Of a DNA stretch of 64,000 nucleotides, positions 23,787-34,893 are shown in pieces; positions within the stretch are counted from its first letter, which is position 1, and every line of letters begins with the position of its first letter. The notes beneath the pieces were generated by a model. It was not told where the DNA came from and ran no database searches. It worked only from the letters and a program-made list of their open reading frames with translations. Source of the DNA: Ostrinia nubilalis (taxonomy: Eukaryota > Arthropoda > Insecta > Lepidoptera > Crambidae); assembly GCF_963855985.1 (NCBI RefSeq), contig NC_087100.1:2577001-2641000 (forward strand), in the 5' to 3' direction. The translations under genes were made by a program, and so were the position numbers.

Positions 23787-24675
23787 TATAAACCTTCCTT
23801 AAGAATCACTCTATCTATTAAAATAAAATAGGTGATTCTATAACCGTTTTAATTTTATTTTGTAATGACGTCAATTTTGGGAGAAGGGGGGGGGGGGTCA
23901 TTAAGAAATGACGATAGGATGATTGTAGGGGGGGGGGGGGTCTAAAATCTGAAAAAATCGATGACGTAATTTATGGACGGCCCCATATACAAAAAAAAGT
24001 GTGACGGTAGTGATAAAACTACTTTTTCAGAATACTAAAACTACAAATCGCAACTATTCCAATACTATCACAGGAGACAATTCAGCCAATAAACATTTAC
24101 ATACAAAAATAAACACTAACAGAACACGAATTGAACCCAATAAACGAAGTCACGAATGTACAATTGGGCTGCCAAAACGGGAATTTACATACCGTTAGCC
24201 ATTCATGGCTTTCACGTGTTTATCCCCTTGCAATTGAAATTTGGTCACGTGATTTGCAAACCGCTTCATACTGGATTGTGTCCAGTTTGGTCTGGATTAT
24301 CCGTTGTTAGCATTTATTAATAGCCTTGATAAAGTATAGGTACACTAGTTCGAATCTGCAGTGCAGATATTTACGAGTATGCCTCGTGTCGGGTATGAAC
24401 AAAATTTTCATTGAACGGAGATTTATACGTAAATCGTTTTTCATTACCCTGTCGACAATCCTGTTAAGTTTTGAATTCATAACATTCATCAACTTTTTCA
24501 GTTAGCTCTTATCCTACAGCGCCAGTTTTTCAATCCTATAGGTTGACCATAATATCATCAAAAATTTGTCTACCAATTTGTCTAAAATGTGTTGTTACCC
24601 ATTTCCGCACTATAACATTATATTGACGTTTATATTCTGACTTCTGAGTTATATTGAGTAAGTTCATCTACACTG

Positions 24676-24767
24676 ATATAATAAAGAGGAAAGATTTGAT
24701 TATTTGTATTGTAAGGCTCCGAAAGTACTGGATAAATTATTTCACCAATAAAATTCCCGAAAACTAT
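24676..24767 (+). mobile_element. Helitron 5' fragment
   Basis: GAGGAAAGATTTGATTATTTG and AGGCTCCGAAAGTACTGGATAA match the block at 1493. The probable continuation (GATTTTCATGCGGTTTTTTTATAGATAG, 25015-25095) lies beyond a CR1-type tail, suggesting the CR1 copy inserted into the Helitron. Confidence 0.5.
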
Positions 24768-24885
24768 AATCCGGGCCTTTTCAAGGCGAGAGTGAATAGG
24801 CACTTACAGGGCAGATATGTACCATCCTAGACCGCATCCCACTTAACATCAGGTGCGATTGTGGTCAAATACCTGCCTTGTTATG

Positions 24886-24916
<31 letters not shown>

Positions 24917-24917
24917 T
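24768..24917 (+). pseudogene. CR1-type LINE 3' end with poly(A)
   Basis: Encodes a reverse-transcriptase C-terminus ENYNPGLFKARVNRHLQGRY, then VPS and a stop near 24829. A short 3' UTR (CACTTAACATCAGGTGCGATTG, then CCTGCCTTGTTATGCAT) and a run of about 27 A (24891-24917) follow. The same C-terminus occurs on the minus strand at 34438-34893; 3' UTR-only copies lie at 33001 and 52547. The clade (CR1-like) is from memory of the FHHR..R and FK.RVNR motifs. Confidence 0.65.
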
Positions 24918-25009
24918 AGCATCTTACATTATTTTTCATGAACATAGGTAAGACGTTTGCCAGGTCAGTTTAGTACATCACAACTACATATTAAAAACTG
25001 TCCTTATGG

Positions 25010-25095
25010 ATGCTTAGATCTTCAAAACTACGCAAAGGATTTTCATGCGGTTTTTTTATAGATAGAGTGATTCAAGAGGAAGGTTTTGTACCAGT
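25010..25095 (+). mobile_element. Helitron internal fragment
   Basis: GCTTAGATCTTCAAAACTACG followed by TGCGGTTTTTTTATAGATAGAGTGATTCAAGAGGAAGG is the sense version of the remnant at 23789. Confidence 0.45.
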
Positions 25096-26035
25096 GCTAA
25101 GCATGCAGTGCGATTCGCTAGTTATAAATAAGTCGTAAATCTCAGATATTCTTCTGGTTTTACCTGGAAGTGTGGTGAACCTACAGTCCGAGATTCCGGC
25201 CGCGGTCAACGGCTCGAGCCTTGGCATTGGCAGTCTGCTGACGTCACCACCTGTCGGCGAAATTAGCCGATTATAATTATTATATGGGAAATGTGTACAG
25301 ACTGAGTCTCACGAATATTTGGTCACCTACTATTAGTTTGTTTGTTTGGGTTCGAGACAATAGATGTGGATGTAGTAGATTCACCCTGTGATTCTTATAG
25401 GTACCTGGGTTATTTATTTTCCCAGGGCTAATCAAAAGGGGGCATCCTCAAGTATGAGGTTAGCCAAGGCTACTGGTTTCAGTTTAATGCCGAGTGTCAT
25501 AAAGCTGTGTCATAGCATCTAATTAGTTATTTTCTTCTTCTTCTGTATCTTCTTCGATAGTGTGGGCGATTGCTTCCAAAATCTTTAATTAGCCTGTTTA
25601 TGAGGCGTACTCTGATTAAGCTATAAGGGAGCTATTTAAACTATTTATGAACTATTTATGATTACAAACGAAAATGATAAAATCGTTAAGCCACTAAAAA
25701 AAATAGACCAAGTGACAATTAAATATTTGTAGTAAAACTTAGGCTAATGAAAACCTTAAGGACAACCTCCTTGATATAAACGAGGTTTAAATACCTACTT
25801 GAGTGAGATTTAATAACATAGTCATGCACGCTTGTTAAGAATAACAAAACACCGAATCGTGAGATATTATTTAGATTTTCCAAGATTTTAAATGCTACGA
25901 GTGTGTGGTCGTTGCTCTATGAATATTAAAATCAAGTTTTTCAATCGCCTACTTTTGGTTGTGTCCAGTAAAAAAAGAACTAGATATGGCCACTGTGGAG
26001 ATACATACAGTAAGTACACTGTAAAGTATGAGATA
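25096..26035. other. Unique DNA
   Basis: No supported feature. Confidence 0.35.
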
Positions 26036-26400
26036 AAAGTTGTTATAAAAAGGAGGATATCGCAAGAGGCGACTAAGGGACAATAAGCGAACATCAGGCC
26101 TCCAACCCGTTTGGTGAGCGTGTGTAGTGTCGGCAAAATCCTCCATTTGCCTTATCAAAGGATTCATCATCATCATCTCATCATCATCATCTCAGTCATA
26201 GGACGTCCACTGCTGAACATAGGCCTCCCCCAATGCTTTCCATGTTGCCCGGTTGGTAGCGGCCTGCGTCCAGCGCCTTCCTACTACCTTTATGATGTCG
26301 TCGGTGGGTCCTTGTGGGTGGAGAGGATCAAAGGATTGGAGAGGGTCATATTCCTGCAGTAGAGATGATCAATGACCTTAATGTTATGATGATGATGATG
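26036..26400 (+). mobile_element. Degenerate LINE tail, interrupted by a family A insertion
   Basis: The plus-strand block with GCAAGAGGCGACTAAGGGACAA and GGCAAAATCCTCCATTTGCC resumes after the insertion as GAGGGTCATATTCCTGCAGTAG, and ends in (ATG)n at 26383-26400. A related decayed block is at 42330-42470. The insertion at 26165-26326 is flanked by 11-bp duplications. Confidence 0.5.
26165..26326 (-). mobile_element. RTE-like LINE family A, 5'-truncated, with 11-bp target duplication
   Basis: (CAT)n tail, then TCATAGGACGTCCACTGCTG and the antisense C-terminal coding segment. ATCAAAGGATT occurs immediately on both sides (26154-26164, 26327-26337), fixing the insertion boundaries. Confidence 0.85.
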
Positions 26401-26880
26401 GAAAAAAGTCTCGTTAATGTGCATTTACGAATTAAACGTTGAAACGAATTTCTAAATTGAGTCTAGTAACCCATGAGCCTACTGCACCCATCAATGTGTT
26501 TTATTTTGAATTCCAAAAAGTTTCTAGTCCATAATAATTAATCAATCGGTCGTTAAACTGTTTTTTCTAGTGTCCAAACTATATTTAAATATATCGGTAT
26601 GTCCGTGCATATGTGATTGGTAACAGATGCTATCGAACTGTGGTGAAAAAATCGCAACATTCCGATGTGGTGGTAAAAACTCTTTTGTAATTGTCAATTG
26701 ATACTTGACAAAAAACCTTTTGTAGTTGTCAATTGATCTGGTGAAGGGGCCAGTGGTAAAAAAGGTATTTTAGACTAGCTTTTTCTGCGACTTCTCCCCT
26801 GTGGTGGTCAAATAAAAACTGGGCTTATTTTTGATAACATTCTAATGTCTTTGTGCTATATTTAGGTTTTATTGACGATC
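26401..26880. other. Mostly unique DNA
   Basis: A direct repeat (TTTTGTA(A/G)TTGTCAATTGAT) occurs at about 26681-26702 and 26716-26736. ACTAGCTTTTTCTGCGACTT at about 26774 resembles a decayed Helitron 3' end on the minus strand. Confidence 0.35.
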
Positions 26881-26891
26881 AATCTGTAGAT

Positions 26892-27042
26892 TTCCAGCGT
26901 GGGATGTCCACCTACAAGGTGGACCGACGATATCGTAAAGGTAGCAGGGAAGCGCTGGCCGCTACCAATCGATCAACATGGAAAGCATTGGGGGAGTCTT
27001 ATGTTCAGCAGTGGACGTCCTATGGCTGAAATGATGATGATG
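26892..27042 (+). mobile_element. RTE-like LINE family A, 5'-truncated, with target duplication
   Basis: Runs from GATGTCCACC through GGTGGACCGACGATATCG and AAAGCATTGGGGGAG to the (GAT)n tail. Flanked by AATCTGTAGAT (26881-26891) and AATCTGTAAAT (27043-27053), one mismatch. Confidence 0.8.
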
Positions 27043-27053
27043 AATCTGTAAAT

Positions 27054-28549
27054 CCTGTGAAACCAAGATATTAAAGCTTGAACGATCAGCAGTGATGGGA
27101 ACAAGAAGTGAATCCAGAGCCCAACGCACCCTCTGATTTGATTCTTGAAAAATTTCCTCGTAATAAAATTTAAAGAATGTTGATTTTATTCAACAATTTT
27201 TTTCGAAAAGGTGCCTATAAATATCATCCTCCTAGATCCAGTGTTTCAGACCTAAAAATACTCAGTACTTTATTGCTTTACCACAATAAGTTTATTCACA
27301 TCAGGTCTTACAATTAAGCAGTTATACAATATGGACCCAGTTAGGGCACAGCCACTTTTAGAAGAAGGCAAAACGATCTTATCAGTATTTCAGTAACGTA
27401 TTAGGTATTCGTTATTAGGTCTGACAAACGAATAGAGTGACTTACTTTTCCTCTCGACAATATTTGCTGTACCTAAAGCTTACTTTTAGAAATAGTTAGC
27501 TGATACACGCGTAAATTAATTTAATTTATACTTACAAAGTTTTAAGTTCCACTTCATGCGAAACTAATTTCGGCACAATAAGATGTACGACAGCGGTTAT
27601 CAATCACAGTTAACTCTATGTTATACTTAGAAGTTATTCTGCTTTAACACATAATTGATAGTTCTAAATCCAAACATACATTTACTGATGTTGAAAGTCG
27701 ATTAAAATTCACTTTGTAATTCAATCCGCATCCTGACCATATAATTTAAATCTACATTTATATAATTAATCGTAAGCTATAAAGCTCTGATTATACTGGT
27801 TTTCTATAAAGAAGCCGGCCGTCTCATTTTTCACAGATGTAACAGAAATATAAAATTAAAATTTATTTGTAAATTACATGTAAATTCTGGGTTACCTATT
27901 GCTGAATACGAACGAAATAGAGACGTTTTTTAATGAGAGGTTCCTTACGAAAATGGCATTTTTATTTAGTTGAAATCTGTGATTGATTGGCTGAATTCAA
28001 TTTTGAACCTCGTTTCATAATACGTATAATTCAAATTCACCATTGTTTTAAATTAGGAACCAGACCCAGAAACCCTCCCACGATATAGAGTGATTTTAAC
28101 AAACAATCCATTTAAATTGTGATCTTGAACTTTTTCAAAATTACAAAGCTCAATGTAAAATTACATAAGTATGGTTTTTTGAAATAATCGGTGGATTCCA
28201 AAAAATTACATTCGTTAGGGAAAAAATAGCGCACGAGCGGATTTTGGATTGTGGTAACATAATATGCCACGCACGTGCACGCAGAAATTGCCCTTTTGCA
28301 GGAAATTGACGATATTCGGACATTAAACAAACATAATAGAAATCTAATCTACGTAAGTTTGTATTAAACTCTCGATACATACGAAGACCCCGGGTTCGGT
28401 TACAAATTGGAACACGCAAATTAAAAAAAAATGGTTTCTTAGGAAATTTTAGATTAGAATCATAAAAATTGAGAGACGACAGATAGGTAGGTAGGTACTT
28501 ATTCATGGATGCTGAAAAGAAATAAAATATCTTTTCATACATAGTACAA
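27054..28549. other. Unique AT-rich DNA
   Basis: Includes a 147-codon minus-strand open frame (28150-28593) with no domain I recognise and overlapping a SINE tail; not supported as a gene. Confidence 0.4.
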
Positions 28550-28622
28550 GCTTTGCTTAGTTTGGGACTAGAAGCGCAGTGTAAAATGTCCAAGGATATT
28601 TATTTATTTATTATTATTACAT
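28550..28622 (+). repeat. SINE 3' end
   Basis: TTTGGGACTAGAAGCGCAGTGT, AAAATGTCCAAGGATATTT and a (TTAT)n tail match the 3' part of the SINE at 1165. Confidence 0.6.
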
Positions 28623-28737
28623 AATTTTCAGCCGTCAATTGAGCCATGTAAGACGTCTAATGAAGACTCATAAAATTTGATACCAGAGATGTAACTTAGT
28701 AAGAAAATGACTTACACCTACACACAGTATAGTAGTA

Positions 28738-28858
28738 GGTGGACCGACGATCTGGTCTAGGAAGAGCCTGGATGCGGGCAGCGGAGGACCGGTCGTTATG
28801 AAAATCCTTGGGGGAGGCCTTTGTCCAGCAGTGGACGTCATTTGGCTGAAACGAACGA
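28738..28858 (+). mobile_element. RTE-like LINE family B, 5'-truncated, with 14-bp target duplication
   Basis: Begins GGTGGACCGACGATCTGG, ends (AACG)n. ACAGTATAGTAGTA flanks both ends exactly (28724-28737, 28859-28872). Confidence 0.9.
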
Positions 28859-29002
28859 ACAGTATAGTAGTACAAATAGATAAGAAACAATACACTGCGT
28901 ATAAAAGCTTTTCACTAAGAATAAAAGGAGATGACTATCTCCAGTCCGTTGATTGGTTGCAACAGATTTACCAGCGATATAAATTCAGTCTTATCTATAC
29001 TA

Positions 29003-29229
29003 TCTATACTAATATTATTATTAATGCGAAAGTAACTTTGTCTGTCTGTCTCGCTTTCACGCCTAAACCACTGAACCGATCTTGATAAAATTTGGCATAG
29101 AGATAGTTTGAGTCTCGGGAAAGGATATAGGATAGTTTTTATCCCGGTTTTTGAAACAGGGACGCGCGCGGTTCGTTTTTCTGTGATAGACAACATTCCA
29201 CGCGGGCGAAGCCGCGGGCGGAAAGCTAG
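29003..29229 (+). mobile_element. Short Helitron, complete
   Basis: Starts TCTATACTAATATTAT, ends CGCGGGCGAAGCCGCGGGCG then CTAG, between A and T; about 227 bp, collinear with 8816-9047. Confidence 0.8.
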
Positions 29230-30140
29230 TAGGTAATTAATTATTTTGAAAGAAGACTTCCGTCAATTCCGTACATAATTAAAGCCTAATATTGTTACTG
29301 TCAGTAGTTAATATAAGGCTAGTTTTTTTACTAGCTTTTTATCTAAAATTAGTACACAGATTCCGTTGTGCCGTTTGATCATACGTAATTACTTTTTTGC
29401 TGGTAGTAAAAAGTCTCGAGTTAGGTTTTGTAATTTCCTAAGCTATTGTCATCTTAAATGCATAGTAAAGAGCTAGGAAGATGTCTAGAAGTATTAATAT
29501 ACAGGGCGTTTGTTTTCAATGTGCGTGGTTGGGCCTGGTGGGAGACATCCGAATAACTAGCGAGTAATTTTAAATGTCTTTTAACTCTGCAATAATTTGA
29601 TTTCTTAAGCCAAATTCCGATAATTCAAAAAAACAGTCAATATTATCATATTTTTAATTTGGGTATCACGGTTTTTTCTTCGTCATTAATAAATCTATCA
29701 TACTTATTTACAAGCTTTATATTGACTTCACTTGTTAGTATGTGTGGAGAGAAAAGAAGAAGTACCCAAAATGGAATAGAACCCATTGAATTGAAAGAGT
29801 ACAACTGTCTGACCACTGGACTATGGAGGTGTTAACTAGACCACAAATGCGTTAATGATTTCTGAAAAGCGTTATTAAGTATTTGAGCCCCAGTGTAGTA
29901 ATCATCGGTAAATTGATACGTTAATGGATATTGTAGCGGGTTTTCTAGTAATTCAATATACAAGTATTATTTATTATTAGTAATCGCTCAGAACACCGTC
30001 CATAAATATGGTTTTTAAAGTCTGATTCATCCGTGCGAACATAATATACTTAGTATTGCTAACTGCTAGTATATTGCGAATGTATCTATCTGAAATAGAA
30101 AAAAAACTATAATTAGAGTGAATCGCACTATTCGTAAGAC
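29230..30140. other. Unique DNA
   Basis: No supported feature. Confidence 0.35.
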
Positions 30141-30144
30141 ACTC

Positions 30145-30250
30145 AACCCCTTATCAATAAAAGTTACTCCCTAGTTGAATTCTGGCTTAAATTGTCATTT
30201 AGTATGGAAATGTTCCTAGGTGTAACTTTTTATTAATAAGGGGGTCAGAA
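30145..30250. repeat. Small imperfect inverted repeat (MITE-like)
   Basis: ACCCCTTATCAATAAAAGTTACTC pairs with the GTAACTTTTTATTAATAAGGGGG at about 30220-30243; about 100 bp overall. No clear target duplication. Confidence 0.5.
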
Positions 30251-30709
30251 TAATGTTGAATAATAATGAACAGTACCTACCTCTTAAAAGTCTAAGAGTG
30301 CAACAGGAGAATTATTTTAAGCTGTACAGAGCTTTTTACAGACTACGCTTCTATTTCAGTACACATTGATACTTCAAGTATTTCTTTCAGTCATAAAACG
30401 AACATTAAAAGGGATCAAAATTTTTTCAACAAATTCAAAAGGTTGTATGTCATGGACACTACTCAATGCTGCAAAAATAAGTGTTTATTAAGTGTCCATA
30501 TCTTTACGTATTTCATGACGAATTTTAATTAATTTGTAGGTACATAAAGTTATCCGAATATACGCCTGATTTGACTCTACTAAGTCACGTTATAAGTGTA
30601 TAGGCGTTTATTATAGTTTGTTCGAGTTGTGTTTTCTGACTGGGTTCTGTAGAATAATACTCACAATAGCACTTTCTTCTATTTTCATTCTGTCACTTTT
30701 GTATTTATT

Positions 30710-30841
30710 CATCATCATAATTATTTCAACCACAGGACGTCCACAGCTGAACATAGGCCTCCCCCAATGCTTTCCATGTTGCCCGGTTGGTAGCGACCTG
30801 CGTCTAACTTCCTGCTACCTTTACGATGTCGTCGATCCACC
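30710..30841 (-). mobile_element. RTE-like LINE family A, 5'-truncated, with 11-bp target duplication
   Basis: CATCATCATAA tail, then ACAGGACGTCCACAGCTGAA to GTCGTCGATCCACC. TTGTATTTATT flanks both ends (30699-30709, 30842-30852). Confidence 0.88.
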
Positions 30842-31154
30842 TTGTATTTATTTTTGATGTAATAACCCAAGTCTTAATAACCGTCTTCATTATTTGATTA
30901 ACCATAACCTACTCCTCTACGCATAACCTTGTCTATGATGATAACATAATAACAAGTCGATTACATGACATAATGGCTTAATAGATATGTGTTTGTTATC
31001 ATTGTTTTGGTAGGACTTTGGAATCAGCTTTTTTGACATTGATAAGGTGTATCAAGTTTTACGCAGTTTGATTTCATCAAATTGGTTTATGACTATCAGC
31101 CTAGACCTAGATGGTTTTTGAAACTTCATGAAGTAGCTCATATTCTCGTACATA

Positions 31155-32259
31155 CAGTGTGAGTCACGTTAAAGTGTACATATGAAAATAGATGAAACTA
31201 GACCTATTTTTATCGACAAAAAAAGAGGTCAAAAAATTTTTGAGATTTTTTTAAAATTTTTTATAGACTTTTTTTTCTTCCAAGTACTTATTGTAAAGAA
31301 AACGTAATAACTTTTAAACTAAGCGGTAAATCCTGATAAAATAAAAACAGTAATAATGCTAAATAACAGGCGATACTAAAAAAATACATAAAATACACAA
31401 AAAAGCCAACAAATAATAAAAAATGATGCTTTTTGAAAAAAATCTGCTTTTAAATTCGTGTTTTTTTTGGTTATTTGATAAATTTCTCCAAAAAATGCCC
31501 CTATAACAGGTAGTTTTTATTACTTTGTATTACTCTCTATCGTATTATCTTTGTAAAACCAAAAATCGCATGTCTCTATCCCTATCACAACATTTTCTAT
31601 GATCGTTTGAACAAAGGCCTGCCACAACATTATTCTCCGCTACAGGTAGAGAAAATTTAAATTTTAACTAAAATGCTTATTTTACTTCGAAATCTTTTGT
31701 TTTTATTTGAAATCTAACTTGTCTTTATCAAAATTACAAATCTAGAGCCATTTTCAGTCTGGTTGTTAACGAAGCGTTGAATGGCGCGCCCGGAGAGGCT
31801 TAGTTCAAACGATCATTGCAAACGTTGTGATAGAGATAGAGACATGCAATTTTTGGTTTTACGAAGGTAATACGATAGAGAATAATACAAAGTAATAAAA
31901 ACCACCGGTTATAGGGGCATTTTTTGGAGAAATTTATCAAATAACCAAAAAACACGAATTTAAAAGCAGACTTTTTTCAAAAAGTATCATTTTTTATTAT
32001 TTGTTGGCCTTTTTTGTGTATTTTATGTATTTTTTTAGTATCGCCTGTTATTTAGCATTATTACTGTTTTTATTTTATCAGGATATACCGCTTAGTTTAA
32101 AAGTTATTACATTTTCTTTACAATAAGTAATTGGAAGAAAAAAAAATCTATAAAAAATTTAAAAAAAAATCTCAAAAAATTTTTGACCTCTTTTTTATCG
32201 ATAAAAATAGGTCTAGTTTCATCTATTTTCATATATACACTTTAACGTGACTCACACTG
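31155..32259. mobile_element. 1.1-kb palindromic TA-inserted element, copy 2 (inverted relative to copy 1)
   Basis: Same CAGTGTGAGTCACGT ends and TA flanks (31153-31154, 32260-32261) as 22689-23786. The central non-palindromic 190 bp (for example TTATTCTCCGCTAC ... GGCGCGCCCGGAGAGG) reads in the reverse order to copy 1, so the two copies lie in opposite orientation. Confidence 0.85.
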
Positions 32260-32261
32260 TA

Positions 32262-33000
32262 TAATACGAGTATCTTTCCAACTGCTGTAGACCTATTCAG
32301 TGATGTGATATGCCTATAGTAATTTTACGGAATCACGAAATAGACAAAGCAATGGGAAGATTGAAAGGCCAGTATTATGAAATGACCAGGGGTTTAGTGT
32401 GAGTTTATAACTTATTCGATATCGAGTGCGTCAATAAATCTATGAAGATTTTAGTTCTTGAAAGTATCCACTAGAACAGCTGTACAATCCGTCATACATT
32501 TTTAATGTGATTTTTTACGCACTAGATATCGAATACGTTTCATGTAAACTCACACTAAGCCCCCAGATGACCACACACCGTCAAGTATATTTCTATACTA
32601 AATGGTGCTAGAATGTATTCTTAAGTATAGTTTCGGAATTTAATGGCTTTTGATAAGGGCCTAAGTTGGCATGTATGGAAAAATAAAAAACCGCAAGCTT
32701 CCTCAGTTACTCCGTGACTATGGCGCTTGCAGCAGTGCTGAAATGTCGGAAACTCAAAAATAAGGTACATGGTAGCAATCCCGTCAGTAATAATAATTAA
32801 AATAAAAAACAGTAATTTTTCGGTGAAGTCTATTTTAATTTATGTATCTCCATCGACAGTAGATCCATCTTGACCGATTTCTCCCGACATCCGGACCTGC
32901 AAATAAAAAGCAATCAGTGTTCGCATACCAGTCTAATTTTTTCTAGACCCCTACACGTGTAACTTACTTTAAGATCTTGGAATAAAGCGTAGAAGAATAA
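32262..33000. other. Unique DNA
   Basis: No supported feature. Confidence 0.35.
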
Positions 33001-33068
33001 AATGTACCATTCTAGACTGCATCAGACCTAGATTGTGGTCAAATACCTGCCTTGTTATGCATAAAAAA
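33001..33068 (+). mobile_element. CR1-type LINE 3' UTR fragment
   Basis: ATGTACCATTCTAGACTGCATC, then TGTGGTCAAATACCTGCCTTG and TTATGCATAAAAAA match the tail at 24820-24895; extreme 5' truncation. Confidence 0.6.
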
Positions 33069-33735
33069 GTAGATATCATTTATCTGCACATACACATATC
33101 CTTTTTTCTAGCATAGTAACTGTAGAGCTTTATTAGAATCTATAAGTTTTAACTAATAAGTTTTTGCTCGAAAATGTCCGAAATAACCCACTCACACAAA
33201 TACCTATTACCTACTGCTTATTTCGCTCTTTGTATGAGCTGCCAATAAAATCAAGTACTTTTAACCCCTTTGTGTATTACAACAGAAAGTTATAAGGTCA
33301 ATCGTTTGCTAATTCAACCGAGAGATAATTTATTAATTTCAAACGCACCAAAAAACTTGAAGAGGATTTCTTTAGAACTTGAGGTTTTTGGGCTAAATTG
33401 AAGTGCTTGTGGAAAGCTTTTGCTTTGAAATGATTTGTGTCATGTCTACTACCGAAGAACAGTTCTTTAGTGAGTCAACGACACAGTCGGAGAGGTTCTT
33501 CTACGTTTTATCCGTGGGCCAGTTCAGGTGTCTACAGTTCAAAAGATAACGAATTGACTTCCAAATAGTGTTTGACGGGTGGTCCGCCGATAGCCTAGAA
33601 CACTAACGGCAGACAAGTGGGCCGAATTGGTGGGAGCTCGAGCGTACACGTGTAGGGTTGCCCCGTGGACAGAGCCAGTTTGGCCAGACTTTTGGGTGAA
33701 AAGGCCGGACACCCTACATTATTGAGGATTTTGTG
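33069..33735. other. Unique DNA
   Basis: A moderately GC-rich stretch (33590-33720) of unknown origin leads into the inverted repeat below. Confidence 0.35.
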
Positions 33736-33740
33736 TCATT

Positions 33741-33990
33741 TTCTGATATGAGTCGAGAAAGCCCTGATTTGGGCCACTTTTAACTTGGTCCTCGGGCCAA
33801 GTCGCTGGATTGAATTCCTAAAAATTTTTTTTTCTGGCAACTGGGCCCACTCAAAGATTTTTGTTGATTTGATGTTTAATTTATAAATAAAACATTGGAA
33901 GGTGGACCCATATGCCGGAAGAAATTCAAACCGGCGACTTCGCCTGGGGACCAAGCTAAAAGTGGGCACAGCCGCTGGAAGACTCAGCCG
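33741..33990. repeat. Imperfect inverted repeat, about 250 bp
   Basis: GCCACTTTTAACTTGGTCC (about 33774) pairs with GGACCAAGCTAAAAGTGGGC (about 33950-33968). The match extends inwards over the GCGACTT/AAGTCGC and GAAATTC/GAATTCC segments. About 80% arm identity by eye. The overlapping open frames at 33736-34210 follow from this symmetry and show no domain. Confidence 0.55.
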
Positions 33991-34437
33991 GACACCGTTT
34001 ATTTTGGCCGGACACGCAATCAAAAAGCAACTATGTCCGGCATTATCCGGACGCCTGGCATCGCTATACACGCTTATGATGGGAGACGGTGTTATGACGA
34101 AGCATTTTCGTAATGAACAATTTGTTAATGGGATATCTCTAGCTATTCAGGGCATTCAGACAGGTTGTACGTATAAAAACCGACAAAAATTATATTGCCG
34201 AAAATGTTAACAAATGATTATGTATTAAGTAGCTGTTATGGGTAATGGAATAATTTACTCTTGTCGGGTGTAGATTAAGTCTAAAGCTAACTATGTAGTA
34301 TTTGTAGACAGTTTATCCGTAATCATGGCAAGTGTAACTGTATCTGCTGAAATATCGGAGACAGACGAAAGAGTGACGAGAGCACTTCAGATCATTTAAG
34401 ATTGCTGAATATTCGCACTCATTCCAACCAGATAAGA

Positions 34438-34893
34438 TTTTTTATGGATAACAAGGCAGGTTTTTGACCGCAATCGCACCTGTTGTCAAGTGAGATGCAG
34501 TCTAGGATGGTACTCGTACTTATCTGCCCTGTAAGTGCCTATTCATCATCATCATCATCATCATCATTTCAGCCATAGGACGTCCACTGCTGAACATAGG
34601 CCTCCCCCAATGCTTTCCATGTTGATCGATTGGTAACCCACTAGCCTATTCACTCTCACCTTAAAAAGGCTCGGATCATAGTGTTCAGGAAAGACGGCAG
34701 CAGGCGGCGAATTCCAGTCCCTAGCTGTTCGCATTATAAAAGAGTTATCGAAACGTTTAGTGCGAGCTGGTGGAATGTCGACAATGTAGGGATGGTACGC
34801 TAACCTGCGTCTGGTTTCCCTGTGATGGAAAGGGGCTGGTGGAATTAGGTCATGTAATTCCTTCGCACATTCTCCGAAGAGTAGCCTGTACAA
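34438..34893 (-). pseudogene. CR1-type LINE reverse-transcriptase C-terminus, interrupted
   Basis: The minus strand encodes LYRLLFGECAKELHDLIPPAP-type sequence, then HHRETRRRLAYHP, TKRFDNSFIMRTARDWN and the start of FKVRVNR. It is interrupted at 34545-34643 by a family A insertion and continues as the 3' UTR with TTGTCAAGTGAGATGCAGTC and GGCAGGTTTTTGACC to a T run at 34438. Only the last 85 or so residues after the polymerase core are present. Confidence 0.7.
34545..34643 (-). mobile_element. RTE-like LINE family A inserted in the CR1-type tail
   Basis: (CAT)n tail, then CATAGGACGTCCACTGCTGA to TTGGTAACCCACTA. GCCTATTC flanks both ends (34537-34544, 34644-34651), so the CR1 copy predates this insertion. 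Confidence 0.85.

Larger units (their letters stand above)
22307..23984. mobile_element. GGGGCCGTCC-terminated DNA element with G tracts
   Basis: The inverted ends GGGGCCGTCCATATATTACG (22307) and CGTAATTTATGGACGGCCCC (23965-23984) are followed inwards by TGACGTCA-like motifs and long G runs: G13 at 22340-22352, G11 at 22383-22393, G12 at 23886-23897, G13 at 23928-23940. All G runs lie on the plus strand, so they are not part of the inverted symmetry. Only ATA precedes and follows the ends, so I could not define the duplication. It contains a Helitron remnant and a 1.1-kb palindrome. Superfamily not assigned. Confidence 0.65.

Noticed and set aside
28150..28593. 147-codon open frame on the minus strand
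   Set aside because: No domain, low-complexity hydrophobic/aromatic mix, overlaps the SINE tail, and a second frame overlaps it; most likely chance.
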